Source of the DNA: Pseudarthrobacter sulfonivorans | GTDB lineage: Bacteria > Actinomycetota > Actinomycetes > Actinomycetales > Micrococcaceae | Assembly: GCF_001484605.1 (NCBI RefSeq) | Contig: NZ_CP013747.1 | Coordinates: 1,612,001 to 1,676,000 of the forward strand | Length of the DNA: 64,000 bases | Reading direction: 5' to 3' | Shown here: positions 21,022 to 29,428 of the stretch, one piece after another | Position numbering within the stretch: the first letter of the stretch is position 1 | How the letters are laid out: each line of letters begins with the position of its first letter | The notes under the pieces: generated by a model | What the model was told of the DNA's origin: nothing | The model's database searches: none | What the model saw: the letters and a program-made list of their open reading frames with translations, nothing else | Translations under genes and position numbers: made by a program

Positions 21022-21339
21022 ATGAATAGCACCCTCAGCCCCACAACAACTGCTTCCGTGCCAGCCGCCCCTACTCAGGCTCCGGTCACTTCTCACGGAC
21101 CGGTGCCGCCCGTGCCGTCCATCCACGTCCGCGCCGTCATCACGTGGCTGGCCATCTTTCCGCTGGTGACCGTGGGCATGATGGTGGTGGCACCCCTGAC
21201 CGAGGGCTGGCACCTGGTGCTCCGTGCCCTGGTCCTGACACTCGTGGTGGTTCCGGTTGCCGTCTACGTCGTCCTGCCGCGGCTTTTTGCCGGCTACGGC
21301 GCCCTGCTGCGCCGCCGCAATTCCCGCAAGACCCGGTAG
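21022..21339 (+). CDS. Small two-helix membrane protein under TetR control
   Basis: A 105-residue protein with a Pro/Thr/Ser-rich N-terminus of about 35 residues, two membrane helices (around AVITWLAIFPLVTVGMMVVA and VLRALVLTLVVVPVAVYVVL) and a basic RRRNSRKTR tail. I do not recognise a named family. Similar short proteins are found behind TetR repressors and may assist efflux or envelope stress responses. TTGGAG lies 6 bp before the ATG and overlaps operator 2. Confidence 0.75.
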   Translation: MNSTLSPTTTASVPAAPTQAPVTSHGPVPPVPSIHVRAVITWLAIFPLVTVGMMVVAPLTEGWHLVLRALVLTLVVVPVAVYVVLPRLFAGYGALLRRRNSRKTR

Positions 21340-21365
21340 TTAGTCTCAGTCCGGGGAACCCACGG

Positions 21366-22676
21366 TCACGAGCGCGGGTCGGCGACCTTCCCCATAAACA
21401 GCGGCAGGCCCGTTTCCACATGCACGATCTGGTAGTGGAACGGCCGGTCGAAGCTAATGACCCGCTCGGGCGGCGGCGGAGCGCTGGTGACAGCTCCGTT
21501 GATCTGGGTCACCGCGGCGGCAATCGTGCCCTTTTCGGCCACCGTGATGTTGGCGGCCTGTGCGGCCTGGGTGATCATCATCCCGGACTGGATGTTGTTG
21601 AAGTCCTCGGTGGTGTCGAGCGTCTTCTGGAGCCCCAATGACGCAAACACCTTCCGCAGGTCGAAACTGGACTTGTGGTCCCAGCGGGGCAGCTGGATCT
21701 GCACCGTCTCCAGCGTTGCAGCATCAAAGGCGTCCGCGACTTCCCTGAGCTTTTTCGCACCGAAGGCCGCGGAGGCGGGACGGGACCCGGCGGCGGCGTC
21801 CGCGTCGGCTCCGGCCGCCGGCAGGACCAACCGCATAACAAAACCGTCGGCGTAGGGCAGGTCCACGCCCTGCCAACCTGCGCCTTCCGCGTACTTCATC
21901 TTGAGCTCGTTGTGCATGGCAGGCGCGTCGATTTCCTCACCGGCGGCTGTGGTGAACGGCAGGTCCGAGGTGGCATTCGGGTCAAACGGCGCGCTCCAGG
22001 CGGAGGCAAAATACAGGGAATTGAGGAGGCTGAAGGTGTTCCTGGGATCGTACTCTGCCGGGGCTTCCTTGATCCGGCCACCCGTGTTCCTGTTGACCCA
22101 GGCATCGATGGCGGGCTTCGTTGCACCCTCATCGCTAAAGTCCACGGGATACACACCGGTTCCGTAGTGCCGGGCCAGAGTGTCCAGGAAGGACTCGCCG
22201 GTGGGCACACCCTTGTCCACGAACAACCCGTTGGCGGCGTGCATGACCGGTTTCCGCGGCGGGTTGTCCTCATCCACTGCGCCTGGGTCGCCGTCGAACT
22301 TCTCCAGCGAACTGAGGACCGCGTTCATTGCCTCGTCGCGATTCTCTGCGGGGAGTCCCAGGACGCTGTCCATCTCCGCCGCGGTCTCGCCCGACGCGCC
22401 GGAGCGAAGCATCGCGAGGGCAATCAGCAGGCTCCCGGGCGAGGACACGACGTTCCCGTTGGCGCCGTCGCCGCCGTCCGCCAGCAGAGCCTCGCCGAGG
22501 CCCAGGGCGGAAGCCCGGAAGGAGCGCAGTTCAGCGGAATAAGCCGCGCGGTCCACCGAAACCCGCTCCACGCCGTCGGCCTTGACCAACTCCGGCGGTG
22601 CGGGGGCCGGGGCCGCACATGCCGCCAGTCCCAGCACCGCACCCAAGGCCACCGCCCGCTGAAAACGAAACACCAC
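21366..22676 (-). CDS. Lipoprotein serpin (serine-protease inhibitor)
   Basis: A 436-residue serpin, a fold that traps proteases by reactive-loop insertion. A lipobox LAAC follows the signal segment, so it is probably membrane-anchored outside the cell. Serpin marks: NVVSSPGSLLIALAMLRSGA, NTFSLLNSLYFASAWSAPFD, and a C-terminus FDRPFHYQIVHVETGLPLFM. The hinge EKGTIAAAVTQ keeps the small residues typical of inhibitory serpins; P1-P1' is probably Thr-Ser in GAVTSAPP. Start: GTG at 22676, 5 bp after GGGGGAGG; a longer ATG reading at 22694 lacks a site. Bacterial serpins are sporadic. Confidence 0.9.
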   Translation of the reverse strand: MVFRFQRAVALGAVLGLAACAAPAPAPPELVKADGVERVSVDRAAYSAELRSFRASALGLGEALLADGGDGANGNVVSSPGSLLIALAMLRSGASGETAAEMDSVLGLPAENRDEAMNAVLSSLEKFDGDPGAVDEDNPPRKPVMHAANGLFVDKGVPTGESFLDTLARHYGTGVYPVDFSDEGATKPAIDAWVNRNTGGRIKEAPAEYDPRNTFSLLNSLYFASAWSAPFDPNATSDLPFTTAAGEEIDAPAMHNELKMKYAEGAGWQGVDLPYADGFVMRLVLPAAGADADAAAGSRPASAAFGAKKLREVADAFDAATLETVQIQLPRWDHKSSFDLRKVFASLGLQKTLDTTEDFNNIQSGMMITQAAQAANITVAEKGTIAAAVTQINGAVTSAPPPPERVISFDRPFHYQIVHVETGLPLFMGKVADPRS

Positions 22677-22790
22677 TGTCGCCTCCCCCGGCACACAAGG
22701 GCGGGAATCCGCCTGCTCCCAGTGAACCAGCGACGGCGGCGCGAGACGATGCCTGAACGGTCACGCTTTGCACTCATTTTGGTCTCATCC

Positions 22791-22899
22791 AAACGCTCTC
22801 TCACTTAACGCAAGAAAACCCGGGACGCTCTCTCACCTTCCTCAAGAAAGTGAGAGAGCGCCCCGGGATTTGCCGCATTATCTGAGAGAGCGTCCGGGG
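22791..22899. repeat. Nested palindromic repeat, intact copy A
   Basis: Four 11-bp modules: CGCTCTCTCAC at 22794 and 22826, then its complement GTGAGAGAGCG at 22850 and CTGAGAGAGCG at 22882. The inner pair forms a hairpin and the outer pair with its flanks (CCCGGG) forms a second stem around it, about 105 bp in all. It lies between the serpin promoter and the 3' end of the permease gene. Copy B at 27823 has the same layout and is interrupted by an IS element. Confidence 0.85.
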
Positions 22900-22979
22900 T
22901 GCGGGGGCGATGCGGGTGGTGGGCGTACGACGGCGGGTGGCCACCCGCCGTCGTCCGCTCACTGGAGCTGCCCACAGCG

Positions 22980-24374
22980 CTAGGCGTTGATGAGGTCCTT
23001 GTCCTTGTCGTCGTCCTTGGCCGGGCGGTTCCAGGCATCGCCCTGTTCGCGGTCCAGGTGGGTGGCCTTCTTGTTCTTCAGGGCGAAGATGTAGACCACC
23101 AGCGAGATGGCAATGGCCACGGTGACGTAGGTGAAGAACAGGTCCACGCGCTCGGCCTTCTGGAAGGCCGCACCAAGCAGCGGGACCGTGCCGCCGAAGA
23201 GCGAGTTGGCGATCGCGTAACCAAGGCCCACACCGAGGGCACGGATGGAGGCGGGGAACAGTTCGGCCTTCACGAGGGCGTTGATGGAGGTGTAGCCGCC
23301 GACAATGAGCAGGCCGCCCAGCATCAGCAGGAACGCGGTGAACGGATCCTTGGTGCCGGCCAGGGTGGACAGCAGCGGCCAGGTGAACAACACACCCGTG
23401 ATGCCGAACCAGAGCAGTAGCGGCCTGCGCCCGACCTTGTCCGAGATGATCCCGTAGACCGGCTGGAGAAGCATGAAGATGAACAGCGCCCAGAAGTTGA
23501 TCACGGAGGTGTCGGTCTTGGCGATCCCGGAGGTATCGTTCATGAACTTCAGGATGAAGTTGGTGTAGGTGTAGAACGCCACGGTGCCGCCGAGGGTGAC
23601 GCCGATGCAGATCAGCAGCGGCTTCCAGTGCTGGGTGAACAGCAGCTTCATGGTGCCGGGCTGCGCAACGCCGGCCACGGCCGGAACCTTGGCGGCCTCG
23701 ACCTGCTCGGCGGACACGGTTTCTTCCATCGAGCGCCGCAGCCACAGGACCACGAGCGCGGCCACGCCACCGATCGCGAACGGGATACGCCAGCCCCACT
23801 CGGTCAGGGCGCCCTTGTCCATGGTGTTCTGCAGGATGACGAGAACCAGCAGGGCCAGCATCTGGCCCCCGATCAGGGTGACGTACTGGAAGCTGGAGAA
23901 GAACCCGCGTCGTTTGGACGTGGCGGCCTCGGACATGTACGTGGCGCTGGTGCCGTATTCGCCGCCCACGGAGAAGCCCTGGACCAGCCGCACAAGGATC
24001 AGCAGAATCAGCGCCCAGACACCGATCTGCTGCGTCGTCGGCAGGATGGCGATGGCGAAGGAACCGGCGGACATGATCGTCACGCTGAGCGTCAGCGCGG
24101 CCTTGCGCCCCTTGCGGTCCGCATAGCGGCCGAAGAACCAGGCGCCGACCGGGCGCATCAGGAACGACGTCGAGAAGACGGCCATCGCCTCGAGTCCGGC
24201 CTGCAGGTCGTCCTGGGAATTGAAGAAGTGCGACTGGAAATAGGCCGCGAAAACTGTGTAAACGTAGAGGTCGTACCACTCCACGAGGTTGCCGGCAGAG
24301 CCTTTGAGAATGTTGCTCACGGCCCGGCGGGTCTGTGCTGCTTCGCTCTGGACTTCGGCCTGCTGGGTGCTCAT
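22980..24374 (-). CDS. MFS permease, KgtP-like (metabolite:H+ symporter family)
   Basis: A 464-residue, 12-helix transporter of the MHS family. It resembles E. coli KgtP (2-oxoglutarate:H+ symporter) closely by eye: NLVEWYDLYVYTVFAAYF, GRYADRKGRKAALTLSV, and SVGGEYGTSATYMSEAA followed by RRGFFSSFQYVTLIGGQ. A likely substrate is 2-oxoglutarate or another dicarboxylate. The C-terminal tail is charged (KDDDKDKDLINA). It is divergent from a two-component system with a TAXI binding protein, which may control it. Confidence 0.88.
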   Translation of the reverse strand: MSTQQAEVQSEAAQTRRAVSNILKGSAGNLVEWYDLYVYTVFAAYFQSHFFNSQDDLQAGLEAMAVFSTSFLMRPVGAWFFGRYADRKGRKAALTLSVTIMSAGSFAIAILPTTQQIGVWALILLILVRLVQGFSVGGEYGTSATYMSEAATSKRRGFFSSFQYVTLIGGQMLALLVLVILQNTMDKGALTEWGWRIPFAIGGVAALVVLWLRRSMEETVSAEQVEAAKVPAVAGVAQPGTMKLLFTQHWKPLLICIGVTLGGTVAFYTYTNFILKFMNDTSGIAKTDTSVINFWALFIFMLLQPVYGIISDKVGRRPLLLWFGITGVLFTWPLLSTLAGTKDPFTAFLLMLGGLLIVGGYTSINALVKAELFPASIRALGVGLGYAIANSLFGGTVPLLGAAFQKAERVDLFFTYVTVAIAISLVVYIFALKNKKATHLDREQGDAWNRPAKDDDKDKDLINA

Positions 24375-24634
24375 CGCTGAACCTTCCTTGGCTGCGGCGC
24401 CAGAAATTCATGGCGTTGTTTCGTGCTGTCCATGGCTACGTTGCCCATGGTTCCTCCTCGACGTTGACGGTCCCCCTCAAACGCCGAGGGCCTCATCCAA
24501 GTTATGCGTGATGCAAGGCACATCCAACGTGGGAGGGCATTTCCTAACACTTCCTTAGGTTTCGCCGGGAGAAGGGGTAATCTCCAAAGCGGGCAGATTG
24601 ACCTTGCCCGCTCAGCGAATAAGGGAACCAGGCC

Positions 24635-25303
24635 ATGGAGTTGCTCATCGTCGAGGACGACGACGCCATGGCGTCCGCCCTCGCCGCCGCCGTCGCGACC
24701 GCGGGGCACAACCCCACCCGGGTTGCCCGCGGAGCCGACGCCCTGCTGGTCCACCGGAAGTTCGAAGTGATCCTGCTGGACCTCGGCCTTCCCGATATGG
24801 ACGGCCTGGAGGTGCTGCGGAATCTGCGCCAGGTCACGCCGGTGCCCATCCTGATTCTGACCGCGCGCGACGACGAACGCAGCGTGGTGCTCGGCCTGCG
24901 GTCCGGAGCGGACGACTACCTCGTCAAGCCAGTGAAGCTCGTGGAACTTCTTGCCCGCATCGAAGCCGTCACCCGGCGTGCCGGGCGCTATCGCGGCACG
25001 CGGCAGCAGAGTGTGGTGCTGGGTGATCTTGAGATCGACCTCGAGCGGCGCGTGGCGGCCCTCCGTTCCGAGGTGCTCCCGCTGACGGCCACCGAATTTG
25101 ACCTGCTGGCACTGTTGGCCAGCCACGCCGGTTCGGTGGTCACCCGTGAACAGATCCTGGACGCGCTGTGGGGCGACGCCTTCGTGGCCTCGTCCCGGTC
25201 CCTTGACGTGCACCTGACGGGGCTGCGGGCCAAGCTCCAGTTGCCGGGCTTCATCATCAACGTCCGCGGCGTCGGCTACCGGGTGGAGGCGGACCCGGCG
25301 TGA
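24635..25303 (+). CDS. OmpR/PhoB-type response regulator
   Basis: A 222-residue response regulator. The receiver domain has the acidic triad near EDDD, phosphoacceptor Asp49 in ILLDLGLPDMDG, Thr76 and Lys98 in DYLVKPV. The C-terminal winged helix shows LTATEFDLLALLASHAGSVV and VDVHLTGLRAKL-like and GVGYRV signatures. Its stop overlaps the kinase start by 4 bp. With the divergent KgtP-like permease 260 bp away, the permease promoter is a likely target. Confidence 0.94.
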   Translation: MELLIVEDDDAMASALAAAVATAGHNPTRVARGADALLVHRKFEVILLDLGLPDMDGLEVLRNLRQVTPVPILILTARDDERSVVLGLRSGADDYLVKPVKLVELLARIEAVTRRAGRYRGTRQQSVVLGDLEIDLERRVAALRSEVLPLTATEFDLLALLASHAGSVVTREQILDALWGDAFVASSRSLDVHLTGLRAKLQLPGFIINVRGVGYRVEADPA

Positions 25304-26784
25304 AACTGCGCGTCTTGGGCATCCTGAGTGTCCTGGCGGTACTTATCGTCATCATCACGTCCAACGCCATCCTGACCTCGGCCAGCCGCGAACTAACCCA
25401 GGAACTCCAGATCAACCGTGCCGCGTCGCTCAACCGCCTGGCACAGGTGGCGTTCGACGCAGCTTCCGTCGGCGAGACCGCTCAATTGCAGACGGAGATG
25501 GACCGGTATTCCGAGCTCTACGGCGAAGGAGTCCTGATCCGCCTCCAGCAGGGCACCCTGCGATCCGGCGGCCTGAGCGAGGACCGGCCCGACGTCCGGG
25601 ACGCCGTGGCCAGGGCGAACCTGAACCTCAGCGACACCACGCTCAGCCCGCTGCAGCCGTTCGGGCCTTCCTCTGAGGTGATCTCCCGCTCCTTCGGCAG
25701 CGCGAGCCAGGTCCTGGGTGAGGCCGTCCTCGAGGTCAACCTGGACGCCGCCCGGCAGAAACTGCGGGGGCGGTGGCTCATCGTCGCATTGGCGGGGGCG
25801 GCGCTGGCTGCGGTGCTTCTGCTGGGTGCGGCCCGCGTGACCGAGTGGGTGCTGCGCCCCGTACATCGGCTGAACGCCGCCGTCACGGAGCTTGAGGCAA
25901 CAGGCCGGACCGGTCAGCTTCCCGAGGCCGGGCCCCCGGAACTTCGGGAACTGAGCCGTTCATTCACCACCATGGCGCAGACCGTTAGCCACAGCCTCGA
26001 CTCCCAGCGGCAACTGATAGCTGACACGTCGCACGAACTGCGCAATCCCGTGGGCGCCCTGCGGCTCAGGATCGATCTGCTGCAGCTGGAACTGAAGACC
26101 GCCCGGGAACACGACGCCGCGGCAGGGGTGCTGGCCGAGCTCGAACGTGTCGAGGAGATCCTCGACGGGGTGCTTCGGCTGGCGGCCGCCGAGCACCGGG
26201 CGTCCGAGGACTCCGCCCGGGGCCCGCTGAGAACCCCGTCGCGTGACGTTCAAGCTCCGCTTGATCCCTACCCGGTCCTGCAGGAAGAAACCGAACGGGC
26301 GGGCCCCGCCGCCCAGCGCGGCGGAGCATCGATCCTGCTGGCAGATCCGCCGGCCCCCGCCGTGCACATCGCGTGCAGCGCCGCAGAGCTGGCCCAGATG
26401 GTCGGCGAACTTCTGAACAACGCCATCAAATACGCTCCCGACGCCCACATCTCGGTTGCCGCCCGCGAGCGCCAAGGAACGGTTTCCATCGAAGTGTCCG
26501 ACGACGGCCCCGGGCTTTCCGCCGACGAACGGACAGCGGCCACCAGCCGCTTCTGGCGGTCCCCGGCGCACCGGAAGATCCCCGGCACCGGGCTGGGCAT
26601 GACCATCGTGGACAAGCTGGCAGCCGCCAACGGTGGCCAGCTCGTGCTTGCAGAGGCCTCGCCGCATGGCCTGATCGCGCGCATCGAGTTTCCTCGCGCC
26701 GCGGATGTGCCTGGGCTTTTTGCCGGGCCGGAGCAGGCCGGGCCGGAGCAGGCCGGGCCGGAGCAGGCGGCACCGCGTGGGTGA
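25300..26784 (+). CDS. Sensor histidine kinase
   Basis: A 494-residue membrane kinase. Helices lie at about residues 5-26 and 159-178, leaving an extracytoplasmic domain of about 130 residues, followed by HAMP. The H box is ADTSHELRNP with His245; the N box is NNAIKYAP; G boxes are DDGPGLS and GTGLGM. The extreme C-terminus has three GPEQA repeats from a 15-bp tandem repeat. It overlaps the regulator upstream by 4 bp and the binding-protein gene downstream by 8 bp, so all three are one transcription unit. Confidence 0.93.
   Translation: MKLRVLGILSVLAVLIVIITSNAILTSASRELTQELQINRAASLNRLAQVAFDAASVGETAQLQTEMDRYSELYGEGVLIRLQQGTLRSGGLSEDRPDVRDAVARANLNLSDTTLSPLQPFGPSSEVISRSFGSASQVLGEAVLEVNLDAARQKLRGRWLIVALAGAALAAVLLLGAARVTEWVLRPVHRLNAAVTELEATGRTGQLPEAGPPELRELSRSFTTMAQTVSHSLDSQRQLIADTSHELRNPVGALRLRIDLLQLELKTAREHDAAAGVLAELERVEEILDGVLRLAAAEHRASEDSARGPLRTPSRDVQAPLDPYPVLQEETERAGPAAQRGGASILLADPPAPAVHIACSAAELAQMVGELLNNAIKYAPDAHISVAARERQGTVSIEVSDDGPGLSADERTAATSRFWRSPAHRKIPGTGLGMTIVDKLAAANGGQLVLAEASPHGLIARIEFPRAADVPGLFAGPEQAGPEQAGPEQAAPRG
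26722..26766 (+). repeat. Three tandem 15-bp units inside the kinase C-terminus
   Basis: GCCGGGCCGGAGCAG occurs three times in perfect tandem, encoding AGPEQ repeats at the kinase tail. The unit length keeps the frame, so slippage would change the tail length without disrupting the downstream start at 26777. Confidence 0.9.
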
Positions 26785-27820
26785 CCTGACCGGGGGGCGC
26801 CTGACCGGAGCGCGGGCCCTGCCCCCGCGGCCTGAGGTGCTCCCTTGTCCCCCGCGGCGGACCGTCCTCAAGGCCGGCGTCGCGGCCGGGTTGTCCGGAC
26901 TGCTCCTGCCGGCCCTCAGCGCGTGCACGCCCACTGACCGCCCGGGCACCGTCACTGTGGCCGGCGGCGAGCCCGGAGGCTTCTACCTCGAGTTCGCCGA
27001 GCTGCTGGCGGCGTCCCTCCAGCGTCACGGCGTTGCCGGCCAAGCCACGGCCCTGACTACCGGCGGCAGCCTGGACAACCTCGAACATCTGCTGACCGGC
27101 AAAGCCACGTTCGCCGTCGCGCTCGCGGATTCGGCTGCCCAAAGCACAGCGGCGGGTGAGCCGCCCGCCGTCGGACTCTCCGCCGTCGGAAAGGTGTACG
27201 AGAACTACGTCCACTGCGTCATCCGGCACAACAGCGAAATCCGGGACATTAGCGGGCTTGCCGGCCGCACCGTGGCTGTCGGCGAGCCCGGCTCGGGGAC
27301 GTCGCTGACCACTCCGCGGCTGCTTGAGGCTGCCGGACTGAGCAGCACTGCGGGCACCGCCGGCGGCGTCACGGTGCTGAGCCTCGGCCTCAACGAGGGC
27401 CTCGCGGCACTGCGGGACGGAACGGTGGACGCGCTGTTTTGGTCAGGTGGCGTGCCTACCGCCGCCATTGCCGCCGCGAACGACGACGTCGGGCTGGGTT
27501 TCCTGGATCTGTCGCCGCTGCTGCCGGCACTGCGGGCCAAATACGGCGTCTTCTACGACCGGGTGCTGATCCCGGCGGGCGCCTACGCGGGCATTCCGTC
27601 CGTGTGGACCGTGGGAGTGGCGAACCTGCTGCTGTGCCGGAGCGATCTTGATGACCGAACGGTTAAGCGGACCGTCGAACTGCTGGTGGGCCACGCCGAG
27701 GAACTGATTCCGCGTTCCAGCCTGGGGGTCCAGTTCCTGAGCCCCGAATCCTTGATCAACACCGCCGGTTTGCCCCTGCACCCCGGCGCCGCTGCCGCGT
27801 ACCGGGAACTCCACGGGTAA
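26777..27820 (+). CDS. TAXI-family solute-binding lipoprotein
   Basis: A 347-residue TAXI-type (TRAP-associated, immunogenic-protein-like) binding protein. The N-terminus has a twin-arginine motif PRRTVLKAG and a lipobox LSAC with Cys50. The body includes VTVAGGEPGGFYLEFAELLA, FAVALADSAA and VAVGEPGSGTSLTTPRLLEA, the usual two-lobe pattern. GTG at 26777 overlaps the kinase stop by 8 bp. No TRAP permease (DctM/DctQ) is present in the window. Co-operonic placement with the kinase suggests a sensory binding protein rather than a transporter subunit. Confidence 0.85.
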   Translation: MGDLTGGRLTGARALPPRPEVLPCPPRRTVLKAGVAAGLSGLLLPALSACTPTDRPGTVTVAGGEPGGFYLEFAELLAASLQRHGVAGQATALTTGGSLDNLEHLLTGKATFAVALADSAAQSTAAGEPPAVGLSAVGKVYENYVHCVIRHNSEIRDISGLAGRTVAVGEPGSGTSLTTPRLLEAAGLSSTAGTAGGVTVLSLGLNEGLAALRDGTVDALFWSGGVPTAAIAAANDDVGLGFLDLSPLLPALRAKYGVFYDRVLIPAGAYAGIPSVWTVGVANLLLCRSDLDDRTVKRTVELLVGHAEELIPRSSLGVQFLSPESLINTAGLPLHPGAAAAYRELHG

Positions 27821-27822
27821 GG

Positions 27823-27914
27823 AAACGCTCTTTCACTTGCTGCAGAAAATACGGGAACGCTCTCTCACTTTCTCCAAGAAAGTGAGCGAACGTCAGGGAA
27901 AAACCCGCATTAAG
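27823..27914. repeat. Nested palindromic repeat, copy B, left part (interrupted by IS110 element)
   Basis: Modules CGCTCTTTCAC (27826), CGCTCTCTCAC (27858) and GTGAGCGAACG (27882) align one by one with copy A at 22794, 22826 and 22850. The sequence ends CGCATTAAG at the IS junction. Copy A continues CGCATTATC and then the fourth module, which for copy B is found at 29531 on the far side of the element. Confidence 0.85.
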
Positions 27915-27949
27915 CCTGTATGCCCCTTGCGGGGCGCCCGTTCCGGGCT

Positions 27950-28159
27950 GAAAATGTGCCTGTGGTCGCCTGCCGACGCCGTAGTCACTATGGTTCTTTC
28001 AGTCCGTCATTAAGCCGGGCGCCGGGGATCACGCCGTGGGCCCTTCACTGTTTCCTTTTACCGAGAACGAGGACTAGATTCCGATTTTTCCCGGTGATCC
28101 CCGCGGGCGGCCGCTTCGATAATCAGAAGTTCCGCTCTGTGAGGAGATGAGCAGTAGCC
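27950..28159 (+). ncRNA. Candidate bridge RNA of the IS110 element
   Basis: The non-coding left end repeats both junction heptamers: CATTAAG at 28008-28014 equals the left target flank plus core (27908-27914), and GGACTAG at 28071-28077 equals the IS right end plus core (29524-29530). TCACT at 28045-28049 is complementary to core plus right target (AGTGA). This is the layout of target- and donor-binding loops in the IS621-type bridge RNA, target loop first. RNA ends are not known. Confidence 0.5.
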
Positions 28160-29428
28160 ATGCTGGCTGAAACCCAGGATGAGGATCAGATCATTGCCAG
28201 AGTCGCCGCGATCGACATTGGCAAGGCCGAACTCGTGTGTTGTGTCCGGGTCCCCGCGGAAGGGGACCGGAGGAAACGGTTGCAGGAGGTGTCCACGCAC
28301 TCCACGATGACGCGGTCGTTGATGGAGCTGGCCAACCATCTCGTGGACCTCCGGATCGAGCGGGTCGTGATGGAGGCGACTTCGGACTATTGGAAGCCGG
28401 TGTTTTACCTCCTGGAGGCGCACGGGCTCGAGCCGTGGCTGGTCAACGCCCGCGACGTGAAGCATCTGCCGGGCCGGCCGAAGACGGACGTGCTCGATTC
28501 CGTGTGGCTGTGCAAGGTCGCCGAGCGGCAGATGCTGCGGCCCAGTTTCGTCCCGCCTGCCCCGATCCGCCGGCTGCGGGACCTGACCCGGTACCGCGCT
28601 GATCTGGTCGGAACCCGGACCGCGGAGAAGAACCGGGTCGAAAAACTCCTCGAGGACGCGTGCATCAAGCTCTCCGTCGTCGCTTCGGATATTTTCGGGG
28701 TGTCCGGGCGGGAAATGATGGCGGCGCTCATCGCCGGCGAACGGAACCCGAGTAGGCTCGCGCAGCTGGCCCGGACCCGGATGCGGGGGAAGATCAGCGA
28801 ACTTGAGGAGGCCTTCACCGGCCAATTTGATGACCACCACGCCTTCCTGCTGGCCCGGATGCTGGCAAGGATCGACGGCATCGATGCCGATATCGCCGCG
28901 GTCGATGAACAGATCGAGGGGCAGTTGGCCCCTTTCGCGGCGGCAGCGGAACGCCTGGATGAGATCCCGGGCATCGGCCCCGTCGCTGCTGCCGCTATTA
29001 TCGCCGAAATCGGGGTAGACATGACCCGGTTCCCGACCGCGGGGCACCTGTGTTCCTGGGCGAAGTTCTCCCCGGGCATCAACTCCTCCGCGGGGAAGAC
29101 CAAGGGAAACGGCTCGACCGGACACGGCAACCGCTATCTCGCCCGGGTCCTGGGCGAGGCCGCCGTCGGGGCCAGCAAAACTCACACCTTTCTGGGCGAA
29201 CGCCACCAGAGGATCGCGCGGCGGCGGGGCAAGAAACGCGCTATCGTCGCCACCGGACGTTCCATCCTCGTGATCATCTGGCACCTGCTCCAAGACCCGG
29301 ACGCCCGGTTCAACGACCTCGGCCCCGACTACTTCAGCCGCCGCACCGACCCCGAGAGCAGAAAACGAGGCCACATCCGCCAGCTCGAAGCCCTCGGCTA
29401 CACCGTCACCCTCGCACCCGCAGCCTGA
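28160..29428 (+). CDS. IS110-family DEDD transposase (recombinase)
   Basis: A 422-residue transposase with an N-terminal RuvC-like DEDD domain (Asp in AAIDIGK, Glu in VVMEATSDYW, two Asp in KTDVLDSVWL), a helical middle, and a C-terminal Tnp_20 domain: LDEIPGIGPVAAAAIIAEIG, then the SSAGKTKGNGSTGHGN segment that carries the catalytic serine in this family. Length and motifs match active members. GTGAGGAGATG lies upstream of the ATG. It does not resemble its neighbours in function and is the only gene in the element. Confidence 0.95.
   Translation: MLAETQDEDQIIARVAAIDIGKAELVCCVRVPAEGDRRKRLQEVSTHSTMTRSLMELANHLVDLRIERVVMEATSDYWKPVFYLLEAHGLEPWLVNARDVKHLPGRPKTDVLDSVWLCKVAERQMLRPSFVPPAPIRRLRDLTRYRADLVGTRTAEKNRVEKLLEDACIKLSVVASDIFGVSGREMMAALIAGERNPSRLAQLARTRMRGKISELEEAFTGQFDDHHAFLLARMLARIDGIDADIAAVDEQIEGQLAPFAAAAERLDEIPGIGPVAAAAIIAEIGVDMTRFPTAGHLCSWAKFSPGINSSAGKTKGNGSTGHGNRYLARVLGEAAVGASKTHTFLGERHQRIARRRGKKRAIVATGRSILVIIWHLLQDPDARFNDLGPDYFSRRTDPESRKRGHIRQLEALGYTVTLAPAA

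Noticed and set aside
22791..22899. CRISPR array
   Set aside because: Modules are only 11 bp, occur in both orientations and have unequal spacing; it is a nested palindrome.
26777..27820. TAXI protein as part of a TRAP transporter operon
   Set aside because: No membrane subunit gene lies on either side; the next element downstream is an IS insertion into a repeat.
28058..29374. A 438-codon open frame antisense to the transposase
   Set aside because: No family likeness or ribosome binding site; the sense frame is an intact IS110 transposase.
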